Shown one piece after another: positions 26,436-34,465 of a stretch of DNA of 64,000 bases. This stretch comes from Paenibacillus daejeonensis DSM 15491 (GTDB lineage: Bacteria > Bacillota > Bacilli > Paenibacillales > Paenibacillaceae), in the NCBI RefSeq assembly GCF_000378385.1, contig NZ_KB899668.1, positions 174,370 through 238,369 on the forward strand. The letters are read 5' to 3'. The position numbers were made by a program, and so were the translations under genes. Under the pieces are notes generated by a model, which did no database searches, had not been told where the DNA came from, and worked only from the letters and a program-made list of their open reading frames with translations. How positions within the stretch are numbered: the stretch's first letter is position 1; each line of letters opens with the position of its first letter.

Positions 26436-27391
26436 CACAATCGGTAGTAAATGAAGAGATGGCATTAAGCCTAAAAGGCAGGGACTTCCTGGCGCTGGTG
26501 GACTATACCCCGCAAGAGGTCCGGTATTTGATCGATCTGGCGATCGAGCTGAAAGCGAAGCAGAAAGCCGGTGAGGTGTATCAGCCGCTGAAGGGCAAAA
26601 CACTGGGCATGATTTTTGAGAAGTCCTCTACCCGCACACGTGTGTCATTCGAGGTGGGGATGTATCAACTGGGCGGTCATGCGCTGTTCCTCAGCCGCAA
26701 CGATCTGCAAATCGGCCGTGGCGAGACGGTATGGGATACCGCGCAGGTCATGTCGCGTTACCTGGATGGCATTATGATCCGCACGTACGCGCACCGGACG
26801 GTCGTTGAGTTGGCGCGTGGTGCAACGATTCCGGTCATCAACGGACTGACGGATCTGTCGCATCCCTGTCAGGCGCTGGCGGACTACCAGACGATCCTGG
26901 AGCACAAAGGCCGGCTGGAAGGACTAAAGATTGCCTATGTCGGCGACGGCAACAACATGGTGCACTCCCTGATGATGGGGGCAGCCAAAGTAGGCATGCA
27001 TATGTCGGTCGCTTCTCCTGAAGGCTATGAGCCGGACGAAGACGTCATCCGTCAGACCAAGGAGCACGCTGCAGAGACCGGTTCGCAGCTGCACATTTGC
27101 CGCGATCCGCGTGAGGCGGTAGAGAATGCGGACATTATCTATACCGATGTATGGGCGAGCATGGGCTTTGAGGCGGAGCAGAAGGACCGGGAGCGGGCGT
27201 TTGCCGACTATCAGGTGGATGAGAATTTGGTTGCGCACGCCAAGAAGGACTATCTGTTCCTGCACTGTCTGCCGGCTCACCGCGGCGAAGAAGTGAGCGA
27301 AGGCGTCATCGACGGCAAGAATTCGATTGTCTTTGACCAGGCAGAGAATCGGCTGCACGCCCAAAAAGCCATCATGGCAGCAATAATGTAA
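26432..27391 (+). CDS. argF: Ornithine carbamoyltransferase
   Basis: A 319-residue transcarbamylase making citrulline from ornithine and carbamoyl phosphate. The carbamoyl-phosphate motif KSSTRTRVSFEVGM, the HPCQALADYQT loop, and the ornithine motif HCLPAHRGEEV are present. The start GTG 26432 overlaps the argD stop (GTGA), so translation is probably coupled; GGGGAG lies upstream. No carbamoyl phosphate synthetase gene is in the window, unlike B. subtilis where carAB sits in this operon. A dispersed repeat begins at the stop codon itself. Confidence 0.95.
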   Translation: MTQSVVNEEMALSLKGRDFLALVDYTPQEVRYLIDLAIELKAKQKAGEVYQPLKGKTLGMIFEKSSTRTRVSFEVGMYQLGGHALFLSRNDLQIGRGETVWDTAQVMSRYLDGIMIRTYAHRTVVELARGATIPVINGLTDLSHPCQALADYQTILEHKGRLEGLKIAYVGDGNNMVHSLMMGAAKVGMHMSVASPEGYEPDEDVIRQTKEHAAETGSQLHICRDPREAVENADIIYTDVWASMGFEAEQKDRERAFADYQVDENLVAHAKKDYLFLHCLPAHRGEEVSEGVIDGKNSIVFDQAENRLHAQKAIMAAIM

Positions 27392-27590
27392 GGGTCGATT
27401 TTGATCACGAAGTATCTCGGAGAAGTTGATTCGGCGTCGAATCTTGAGCTCAGATGCAACTAAGCGTATGCTTACGAAGCTAGTTTCCTTCGGAAACTCT
27501 TAGGTGCTCACGTAGGTTTGCCTACGCTCCGCTCCTCAGTTGCCTCTTCACTCAACCTTCTCGGTGCTGAAAATCGACTTTTTGGAATTT
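27391..27590. repeat. Dispersed structured repeat, family R1, copy B
   Basis: Inner ends pair perfectly: GTCGATTTT (27394-27402) with AAAATCGAC (27570-27578). Hairpins: GATTCG-gcgt-CGAATC, TAAGC-gtat-GCTTA, GTTTCC-ttc-GGAAAC and CGTAGG-tttg-CCTACG. The conserved ATCACGAAGTA and CAACCTTCTCGGTGCTGAAA blocks are present. The left outer end is shorter than in copies A and C and meets the argF stop. Confidence 0.9.
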
Positions 27591-27618
27591 GAAGTAAGTA
27601 ATTAAGACTCAAAATCAG

Positions 27619-27786
27619 ACTGCCCTCAAAACGGCCGGAGAGGCACGGAATCGAATCTGGAGAAGCGAAGCGTTCGCCTTTGTCCCCGGATTTCAACCGC
27701 TAAAGCGGTTAATAAATCAAGAAATCCGGGGACAACAGCGATCGTAAGATCGATCCGTGACTGTAGGCCTTCTTTTTGAGGGCAGT
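27619..27786. repeat. Structured 168 bp element before argG (family R2)
   Basis: Perfect terminal inverted repeat ACTGCCCTCAAAA (27619-27631) / TTTTGAGGGCAGT (27774-27786), then GGCC / GGCC. Inside: GCGAA-gcg-TTCGC, a perfect 14-bp stem TGTCCCCGGATTTC (27681-27694) / GAAATCCGGGGACA (27721-27734) enclosing AACCGC-taaa-GCGGTT, and CGATC-gtaa-GATCG. It ends 20 bases before argG, so it would form most of the argG leader. It may be a mobile repeat or a structured RNA; it does not match a riboswitch I know. Confidence 0.85.
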
Positions 27787-27806
27787 AAAGGAGCGAATGG
27801 ATACGC

Positions 27807-29042
27807 ATGGCTAAGCAGAAAATTGTTCTCGCCTATTCGGGCGGGCTGGATACCTCCGTTATTTTGAAATGGCTCAAGGAAACGTACGACGCAGAAATCA
27901 TCGCCTTCACCGCCGATATCGGCCAGAAGGAAGAGCTCGATGGTCTGGAGGAAAAAGCACTCGCAACTGGTGCCTCCAAGGTGTACATCGACGACCTGCG
28001 CGATGAATTCGCCAAGGACTTCATCTATCCAATGTTCCAGGCGGGTGCACTCTATGAAGGCCAATACCTGCTGGGCACCTCGATCGCCCGGCCACTGATC
28101 GCCAAGCGAATGGTGGATATCGCCCGCGCTGAAGGTGCGACGGCGATTGCACACGGCGCGACTGGCAAGGGCAATGACCAAATCCGCTTCGAGCTGACCG
28201 CTGCGGCGCTGGCTCCGGATCTGGGCTGTATCGCTCCATGGCGTTTGGAGAGCTTCCGTGAGCAGTTCCCAGGTCGTGCCGAGATGATTGCCTACGCTGA
28301 GCAGCATGGCATTCCGGTTCAGGCTTCGGCATCGAAGCCGTATTCCATGGACCGCAACCTGCTGCACATCAGCTTCGAGAGCGGCATGCTGGAAGATCCT
28401 TGGTTCGATCCAAGTGCTCCGGAGAACAAGGACATGTATGTCCTCAGTGTCTCTCCAGAGGAAGCACCGGACGAGGCTGAGTTGGTTGAACTGACGTTCC
28501 AGGCGGGCAATTGCGTCGCCGTGAACGGCGAGCAACTGAGCCCGCTGGGCGTTATGGATAAGCTCAATGAGCTGGGTGGCAAGCACGGGATCGGCCGTGT
28601 CGATATGGTGGAGAATCGGTTTGTCGGCATGAAGAGCCGTGGCGTCTACGAGACACCGGGCGGCACGATTCTTTTCACAGCGCATCGCAAGATTGAGTCG
28701 CTTACGATGGACCGTGAAGTGATGCATCTGCGTGACTCGCTGATCGCCAAGTACAGCACAACCGTTTATAACGGCTTCTGGTTCGCGCCTGAGCGTCTGG
28801 CGATGCAAGCCCTCGTGACGGAAAGCCAAAAAAACGTGGACGGCGTGGTCCGACTGCGTTTGTACAAAGGCAATGTTATCGGTGCGGGCGTTCAAAGCCC
28901 GGTCAGTCTGTATAACCCGGACATTGCAACGATGGAAGCTGATCCATCCCAAGCCTACGATCAGGGCGATGCCACCGGCTTTATCCGGCTGCAGGCACTG
29001 CGCCTGAAGGTTTCCTCTGGCGTGGAGCAGAACAAGAAGTAG
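27807..29042 (+). CDS. argG: Argininosuccinate synthase
   Basis: A 411-residue ATP-dependent ligase joining citrulline and aspartate. The PP-loop [17 protein letters not shown] opens the protein, followed by the family segments [13 protein letters not shown] and [14 protein letters not shown]. Start ATG 27807 follows AAAGGAGCG by 12 bases. It is separated from argF by about 415 bases holding two structured repeats, so it may be transcribed on its own; no clear sigma-A promoter was found in that gap. A terminator follows, dividing it from argH. Confidence 0.96.
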   Translation: MAKQKIVLAYSGGLDTSVILKWLKETYDAEIIAFTADIGQKEELDGLEEKALATGASKVYIDDLRDEFAKDFIYPMFQAGALYEGQYLLGTSIARPLIAKRMVDIARAEGATAIAHGATGKGNDQIRFELTAAALAPDLGCIAPWRLESFREQFPGRAEMIAYAEQHGIPVQASASKPYSMDRNLLHISFESGMLEDPWFDPSAPENKDMYVLSVSPEEAPDEAELVELTFQAGNCVAVNGEQLSPLGVMDKLNELGGKHGIGRVDMVENRFVGMKSRGVYETPGGTILFTAHRKIESLTMDREVMHLRDSLIAKYSTTVYNGFWFAPERLAMQALVTESQKNVDGVVRLRLYKGNVIGAGVQSPVSLYNPDIATMEADPSQAYDQGDATGFIRLQALRLKVSSGVEQNKK

Positions 29043-29047
29043 AAGCA

Positions 29048-29073
29048 ACGGGCGCCTGAGCGCCCGTTTTTTT
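29048..29073 (+). terminator. Terminator of argG
   Basis: ACGGGCGC (29048-29055), loop CTGA, GCGCCCGT (29060-29067), then TTTTTT. Confidence 0.93.
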
Positions 29074-29166
29074 CCGAGGTCAAGGACCGATTGTATGATA
29101 AAATCGTAACTAAGCAATCCAGTGGCGGTTGGGCTGGGTTTGATTCGATTAAGGGAGTGAAGAAAC

Positions 29167-30582
29167 GTGAGCAAATTGTGGGGCGGCCGCTTTACAAAGC
29201 AGACGGACAAGCTGGTGGAGGAGTATACAGCTTCGATTACCTTCGACAAGGAGCTGGCCGAGGAGGACATCCAGGGCAGTCTGGCGCATGTGACGATGCT
29301 GGGTAAGCAAGGCATCCTGCCGGATGAAGACGTGGAGACAATCAAGGATGGGCTGCACCGCGTGCTGCAGCGCTTGAAGCGCAATGATATTGAGTTCTCA
29401 GTTAGCGACGAGGACATCCATATGAATATTGAGAAAACACTGATCGACGATATTGGCCGCGTCGGCGGCAAGCTGCACACCGGACGCAGCCGTAATGACC
29501 AGGTCGCCACGGATATGCATTTGTACTTGCGCAAGCGGGTCGTTGAATTCGTTGATCTGCTGCACAAGCTGCAAGTCGCGCTGACGGATCAAGCCAAAGC
29601 CAACCTGGATACGATTGTACCGGGCTATACACATCTCCAACGGGCACAGCCGATTCTGTTCGCCCATCATCTGATGGCGTATGTGTCGATGTTTGGCCGG
29701 GATATTGAGCGGCTCCAGGACAGCTACAAGCGGATCAATACGTTGCCGCTGGGAGCTGGTGCGCTGGCGGGTACGACGTTCCCGATTGATCGGCATTTTG
29801 TGGCGTCGCAGCTCAACTTCGAGCGTCTTTACGAGAACAGCTTGGATGCTGTCAGCGACCGTGACTTCATCCTGGAATTCCTCGCTGACGCGTCAATCAT
29901 CATGATGCATCTGTCGCGCCTCAGCGAAGAGCTGGTCATGTGGTCGAGCACCGAGTTCCGCTTCGTCGAGCTGGACGATGCGTTCTGCACAGGCAGCAGT
30001 ATCATGCCGCAGAAGAAGAACCCCGATGTACCCGAGCTGGTACGGGGCAAAACCGGCCGCGTGTACGGCAACCTGATGGGTCTGCTGACGGTACTGAAAT
30101 CGTTGCCGCTAGCCTATAACAAGGACATGCAGGAAGACAAGGAAGGCATGTTCGACACGGTACGGACAATGCAGGGGGCGTTGCAGCTGTTTGCGCCGAT
30201 GGTCGCGACCATGAAGGTGAACAAGGAGCGGATGCGCCAAGCGGTGAACCAGGACTTCTCCAACGCGACGGACATCGCCGACTTCCTCGTGGGCAAAGGC
30301 CTGCCGTTCCGCCAGGCTCATGAGGTCATTGGTAAGACCGTACTGTACTGCATCGAGCAGAACAAGTATTTACTGGATCTGACACTGGAGGAATTCAAGC
30401 AATTCTCCGACCTGTTCGATGACCGGATCTTTGCGATCCTGCAGCCAGAGGCTGTAGTCGACGCCCGCAACGTCTACGGCGGTACCGCTCGTGGCCAAGT
30501 GAGCGAAGCGATCGGCCGCGCCGAGCAGCAGCAAGGCCTCACCGCCAGCTGGGTCTCGGAGTACGCAGAGAAAAGTAAATAA
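29167..30582 (+). CDS. argH: Argininosuccinate lyase
   Basis: A 471-residue fumarase/aspartase-superfamily enzyme that splits argininosuccinate into arginine and fumarate, the last step of the pathway. The superfamily signature [20 protein letters not shown] is intact with its catalytic serine; [14 protein letters not shown] and [14 protein letters not shown] are also present. Start is GTG 29167 after AGGGAGTGAA. The argG terminator and an AT-rich stretch containing TTGTATGATAAAAT (about 29091-29104) suggest its own promoter, possibly with an arginine-box-like site, though the match is weak. Confidence 0.96.
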   Translation: MSKLWGGRFTKQTDKLVEEYTASITFDKELAEEDIQGSLAHVTMLGKQGILPDEDVETIKDGLHRVLQRLKRNDIEFSVSDEDIHMNIEKTLIDDIGRVGGKLHTGRSRNDQVATDMHLYLRKRVVEFVDLLHKLQVALTDQAKANLDTIVPGYTHLQRAQPILFAHHLMAYVSMFGRDIERLQDSYKRINTLPLGAGALAGTTFPIDRHFVASQLNFERLYENSLDAVSDRDFILEFLADASIIMMHLSRLSEELVMWSSTEFRFVELDDAFCTGSSIMPQKKNPDVPELVRGKTGRVYGNLMGLLTVLKSLPLAYNKDMQEDKEGMFDTVRTMQGALQLFAPMVATMKVNKERMRQAVNQDFSNATDIADFLVGKGLPFRQAHEVIGKTVLYCIEQNKYLLDLTLEEFKQFSDLFDDRIFAILQPEAVVDARNVYGGTARGQVSEAIGRAEQQQGLTASWVSEYAEKSK

Positions 30583-30603
30583 GGTTTGGTTGTATGCACA
30601 TAC

Positions 30604-30652
30604 ACGCGCTTGCAGTTGGAGGGGAAGTCCCTTTGCTGCAGGCGCGTTTTTT
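30604..30652 (+). terminator. Terminator of argH
   Basis: ACGCGCttGCAG and CTGCaggCGCGT type arms pair around a 20-base loop and are followed by TTTTTT. Confidence 0.8.
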
Positions 30653-30787
30653 GATATGGGCAGCGAGGTGGCGCGAGCGGGTTAGTCGGGCGAATAGAGG
30701 AAGAAAGGTGTGTTGTAGTAGGTGAGAGTGAGTCTGCCGTGTAGAGGAATACATAGAGTGGGGTTGCGCACAGCAGCGGGCAGTTGC

Positions 30788-31090
30788 AATTAAAGTTTTT
30801 GTACTTAGAGCAGGGTTTCACGCCGCAGTGGGCTCCTCCAAGTAAAGTTTTTATACTTAGAGCGAGGTTTCGCGCCGCAGTGAGCTTCTGCAAGTAAAGT
30901 TTCTATACTTAGAGCGGAGTTACGCGCCGCAGTGAGCTTCTGCAAGTAAAGTTTCTATACTTAGAGCGGAGTTACGCGCCACAGTGGGCTGCTGCAAGTA
31001 AAGTTTCTATGCTTAGAGCGGAGTTACGCGCCACAGTGGGCTGCTGCAAGTAAAGTTTCTATACTTAGAGCGAGTCCGCGCCGTGGTAGG
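30788..31090. repeat. Tandem intergenic array, exact 52 bp period, six copies
   Basis: Units begin AAGTAAAGTTTCTATACTTA at 30788 (diverged), 30840, 30892, 30944, 30996 and 31048, always 52 bases apart; each continues GAGCGGAGTTACGCGCC and a GC-rich tail. The third to fifth units are almost identical. The array fills the gap between argH (plus) and the convergent hydrolase gene (minus). The stretch 30653-30787 before it holds no gene. Confidence 0.92.
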
Positions 31091-31116
31091 CCAGCTAAAT
31101 AAAACGGGACAATAGC

Positions 31117-31158
31117 AAAGCAGCGGCTATGCCCAACAAGAGGGCATAGCCGCTGCTT
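31117..31158 (-). terminator. Strong hairpin between convergent argH and hydrolase genes
   Basis: AAAGCAGCGGCTATGCCC (31116-31133) pairs with GGGCATAGCCGCTGCTT (31142-31158), a perfect 17-bp stem 20 bases beyond the stop of the minus-strand gene. The T tract on the minus side is poor (CTTTGCTATT), so efficiency is uncertain. Confidence 0.65.
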
Positions 31159-31177
31159 CTATTTAATCCCGTTGATA

Positions 31178-32869
31178 TTACTCCAGGTTAAGAATCCATT
31201 CCGCAATGTCATTCAACACAGTCGGAGACACGTTGCCAGGCTGTTTGTATTCATCAACCGTGCCTTTGGCTGGTCCTTCGTAGGCGATGAACAAGTGGTT
31301 GAGCCCCGGATATAGCTTGAATGTCGCGTTGGCCTTGCCGTCGAACAACGTCTTCCAGGCGGCATAGTCCGTCTCAGACTTCACTTGGAAGTCATCCTCA
31401 CCCTGTAGGACCAATATCGGCTTGGTCGCTTCATCTGCATATTGGCTCAGATTGAACTGGTCCATTTCCTTGAAATAGTGAGCGGACATTCCGAACACCG
31501 TCGTCGCCTGTGCTTCCTCCATCGACATTTCTGCAATCGATTGGGCTCTCAGCAGCTCAGCTTCCAGCCAGGCTTCATTGGCTGCCTTGGCCGGGTCACT
31601 GTCGCTCATTGAGGCGATGAAGTCCGCATTCTGATCATAAATAATCTCCCATAGTGGTCTTGGGGATCCGGCGAGCAGGATCAGGCCAGCAAAATCGCCA
31701 CCATCGGCATCAATCCGGGGGGCCAGCATGCCGCCCAGGCTGTGGCCGATGACATACACCTGCGCTGCGTCAATCCGTGGGTCTTGTTTGAGCAGCTCGG
31801 CTGCTGTGATCGCATCGTCCACCGTCTCTTCCTTCACGGTCAGCAGAGCCGCTTCTTCCGGCGTATAACTCCGGCCATGGGTGTAGGTACGCTTGTCGTA
31901 GCGCAGAACAGCGATGCCTTGTTCCGCAAGTCCATACGCCAGATCACGGAATGGGGCATTGGCACCAATGGCTGAATTCCGGTCGTTTGGTCCGGAGCCA
32001 TGTACGAGTACCACAGCAGGGAGCGGGCCTTCCGCATTTTCAGGTAAAGTGAGCAGACCTTCCAGCGGGTAATTCGTGCCCGCTCCGACCGTAATCTTCT
32101 CTTCCACCAAGCCCTCCGGGGTCTCGATGTCGGCGATCACAGGCTGGAAAGAGATACCGGTGATTTGGTGGTTCGTATTGAACTGAAGAGACAGCTTCAT
32201 TTCGGCAAGCTCAAACGCAAGGATGACCGCAACGGAGGTGGAGTCACCTGTCTGCTGGGCATCAATCGAACGAATGGCAGTGTAGGCACCACTGGCGGTC
32301 TCCAACTGCTCCCAGACTGTACCAAGAGCAGCAAGCGGGATCCCCTGCTGGACCTGCGGGTCAAAATAATCCTGCCATAGTTGCTCATGGTCACCAGAGC
32401 TCAGGAGGTAGACGACGTGCTCAGCCAGCATTTCCGGTGCCAGCTGCCGCGAGGCAAGCGACACGGTTCCTGCTGCACGATCGTACTCAGCGGCTACACG
32501 CAATACTTGGGTGAAGTAGGACAAGGGAACATACACACGGTCATTACGCAGGACAGAAGCGTGGCCAAAGCTCATTTCCTGTTCCCCCATAACAGCTGTA
32601 TGCCCCCCGACTTTGAAGCTTGTTGAGAGTAATGGTGCGGTCAGAGATACAGTACGAGTGGCTTGCTCATAGGCTACCTTAATTCCCAATTCAACGGCGA
32701 TACTACGCAGGGGCAGCATCACGTCATTACCGCTGGTGTAGGCGTGGCCGCCTTGTGTCGTCACGGTCTGACCGTCAATGTTCACCTTGATGCTGCTATC
32801 GGCTGCGAACGCAGGGAGAGCGGTCAGGAGCATGACAAGGACCAGGGTGGATGCAGTAAGTCTTTTCAT
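31178..32869 (-). CDS. Secreted alpha/beta hydrolase with stalk domain
   Basis: A 563-residue exported protein. Signal peptide: KRLTASTLVLVMLLTALPAFAA. Then a copper-amine-oxidase-like stalk domain (IKVNIDGQTVTTQGG to about residue 130, with MLPLRSIAVELGI), a DUF3887-like segment, and from about residue 260 an alpha/beta hydrolase with the oxyanion loop VVLVHGSGPNDRNS and nucleophile elbow VIGHSLGGM; a late FIAYEG/LNHLFIAY supplies the likely catalytic histidine. Family members are esterases or peptidases (dienelactone hydrolase / prolyl oligopeptidase side). The reading frame begins 21 bases earlier, but AAGGAGGAG lies between that ATG and the one at 32869, making 32869 the start. Confidence 0.85.
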   Translation of the reverse strand: MKRLTASTLVLVMLLTALPAFAADSSIKVNIDGQTVTTQGGHAYTSGNDVMLPLRSIAVELGIKVAYEQATRTVSLTAPLLSTSFKVGGHTAVMGEQEMSFGHASVLRNDRVYVPLSYFTQVLRVAAEYDRAAGTVSLASRQLAPEMLAEHVVYLLSSGDHEQLWQDYFDPQVQQGIPLAALGTVWEQLETASGAYTAIRSIDAQQTGDSTSVAVILAFELAEMKLSLQFNTNHQITGISFQPVIADIETPEGLVEEKITVGAGTNYPLEGLLTLPENAEGPLPAVVLVHGSGPNDRNSAIGANAPFRDLAYGLAEQGIAVLRYDKRTYTHGRSYTPEEAALLTVKEETVDDAITAAELLKQDPRIDAAQVYVIGHSLGGMLAPRIDADGGDFAGLILLAGSPRPLWEIIYDQNADFIASMSDSDPAKAANEAWLEAELLRAQSIAEMSMEEAQATTVFGMSAHYFKEMDQFNLSQYADEATKPILVLQGEDDFQVKSETDYAAWKTLFDGKANATFKLYPGLNHLFIAYEGPAKGTVDEYKQPGNVSPTVLNDIAEWILNLE

Positions 32870-33000
32870 GGATAAGTACTCCTCCTTCATATTCTAACTG
32901 TTCTATTAGTAGCATAACAGATGTCACAAAGATTAAGCAAGTACAAATATAACACGCCTGCTCAACTGGCACAGGCGGCAACCGGGAGCACAACACAAAA

Positions 33001-33031
33001 AAAGCCTGCAAGCACAATGCTTGCAGGCTCT
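33001..33031 (-). terminator. Terminator of the Gfo/Idh/MocA gene
   Basis: AGCCTGCAAGC / GCTTGCAGGCT with a 5-base loop; on the minus strand it is followed by eight T. Confidence 0.9.
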
Positions 33032-33040
33032 CATTTTATA

Positions 33041-34129
33041 TTAGCTGTTCAGGTAAACCGTCTTGCCTGTGCGTGCAGACTCGTAGATCGCCTCGAGGAT
33101 CTCAGTCACGACCAGCGCTTGCTCAGGCAATACAACAGGGTCGGTATCGTTCAGAACCGAGTTGATCCATGCTGCTGCTTCGACATCGATGTCTTTGTCG
33201 CCGCCGCTGCCTTCGTAGAAGGCTACGCCGCCGCCTTTGAGGTCGATTTCTTTCACGAACAGACGGCTCTTTTCTTCACCGTTGATGCGAAGACCGCCTT
33301 TCATGTCCGCGCCGCCTTCTGTACCGGAGAGCGTACATTTCGCCTCGTCCACTTCAAGGGTGTTCAGCGCCCAGCTTGCTTCAAGCGTAATGGTTGCGCC
33401 GTTCTCCATTTTGATGAAGCCTACCGCCGAATCCTCAACGGTGAACTTGGCTGGGTCCCACGGGCCCCAAGCGTTGGCTGCATTTTCTTTTTGTCCGAGC
33501 TTGTGGAACACGGAGCCAGTAACGGAGACAGGCTTGTAGTTGTCCATCATCCACAGCGTCAAGTCAAGCGCATGCGTTCCGATATCGATGAGCGGGCCGC
33601 CGCCTTGCTTCTCCTCGTCGAGGAATACACCCCAAGTAGGTACAGCACGTCTGCGAACGGCATGAGCACGTGCATAGTAGATCTCGCCCAGTTCGCCTTC
33701 TTCGCACACTTTTTTCAGGTATTGGCTGTCCGGACGGAAACGGTTGTTGTAGCCGATCGACAGTTTTTTGCCGGTACGCTTCGCAACAGCTACCATTTCG
33801 CGTGCTTCAGCAGCCGTCTTAGCCATAGGCTTCTCACACATAACGTGCTTGTCCGCTTCCATAGCAGCAATTGAGATCTCAGCATGCGAGTCGTTTGGCG
33901 TCAACACATGAACCACGTCGATCTCTTGATCCTTCAACAGCTCACGGAAGTCGGTATACGTTTTTGCGCCGGGTACGCCATATTTCTCAGCAGCCTGAAC
34001 AGCTCTGTCTTCTACAATATCGCAAAAGGCCACCAGAACGACATTTTGGTTGCGGCTCAGGGCGGGCAGATGCTTGCCGTTGGCGATGCCGCCACAGCCG
34101 ATCAGGGCTACCTTCAATACTTGACTCAT
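33041..34129 (-). CDS. Gfo/Idh/MocA family oxidoreductase
   Basis: A 362-residue NAD(P)-dependent sugar dehydrogenase-like protein. N-terminal Rossmann motif VALIGCGGIANGKHLPAL, then the family hallmark CEKPMAKTAAEA (EKP) and, in the C-terminal domain, GGGPLIDIGTHALDLTLW with the catalytic-type D/H pair. These enzymes oxidise or epimerise sugars and inositols. The start follows AGGAGG. It stands alone between a terminator and a 336-base gap; a LacI/CcpA-type operator candidate lies just upstream. The substrate cannot be read from the sequence. Confidence 0.92.
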   Translation of the reverse strand: MSQVLKVALIGCGGIANGKHLPALSRNQNVVLVAFCDIVEDRAVQAAEKYGVPGAKTYTDFRELLKDQEIDVVHVLTPNDSHAEISIAAMEADKHVMCEKPMAKTAAEAREMVAVAKRTGKKLSIGYNNRFRPDSQYLKKVCEEGELGEIYYARAHAVRRRAVPTWGVFLDEEKQGGGPLIDIGTHALDLTLWMMDNYKPVSVTGSVFHKLGQKENAANAWGPWDPAKFTVEDSAVGFIKMENGATITLEASWALNTLEVDEAKCTLSGTEGGADMKGGLRINGEEKSRLFVKEIDLKGGGVAFYEGSGGDKDIDVEAAAWINSVLNDTDPVVLPEQALVVTEILEAIYESARTGKTVYLNS

Positions 34130-34157
34130 AGAAATAATACCTCCTGAAATAATAGGT

Positions 34158-34172
34158 TTGAACGCGTTTACA
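34158..34172 (-). promoter_or_regulatory. Candidate cre or LacI-family operator upstream of the Gfo/Idh/MocA gene
   Basis: TTGAACGCGTTTACA differs at one constrained position from the Bacillus catabolite-responsive element pattern and lies 29-43 bases before the start codon, where binding would block transcription. Confidence 0.45.
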
Positions 34173-34465
34173 GCTTGCTACCCACATGCTAATCGTATGC
34201 CAGCCGTGTGTCAAGCAAAGGCGATGTCCAAATACAAGAAAGTAGCTTCTCAACTCCACTACTTGGCTTGTATTTCTCCGGATTGAAACGCGCTGCACCA
34301 CCCCATGATGGCGACAGCCGTTTCACCTTGGGCGACAGGAAAAGATTCGTTGACCTTTTCCTGCCCCAGCTATCCATGGGGGTTCCCACAGCGGGCATGT
34401 CCTTCTCAATGTACCATATTGACGCGCAGGAGAACATCCGACATTGTGCACATATTACTTCGAAA
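34173..34465. other. Gene-free stretch between the oxidoreductase and MMPL genes
   Basis: No convincing coding frame on either strand. It holds an imperfect long hairpin: AAATACAAGAAAGTAG (34230-34245) against CTACTTGGCTTGTATTT (34259-34275), without a T tract. The open frame on the plus strand across 34208-34705 runs opposite to the MMPL gene and is taken as its shadow. Confidence 0.5.

Noticed and set aside
27619-27786. Known riboswitch or T-box in the argG leader
   Set aside because: No T-box sequence, no specifier-loop layout and no terminator/antiterminator pair; a partial copy beside an unrelated gene argues for a dispersed repeat.
27717-29567. 616-codon frame on the minus strand across argG
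   Set aside because: It is antisense to argG and argH, has no family features and reflects codon bias of the real gene. Similar long shadows at 316-1023, 10595-11386, 18334-19503 and 24201-25238 were dropped for the same reason.
30788-31090. Possible CRISPR array
   Set aside because: Whole 52-base units repeat head to tail with no unique spacers, and no cas genes are present. The same applies to the arrays at 2731 and 55674.
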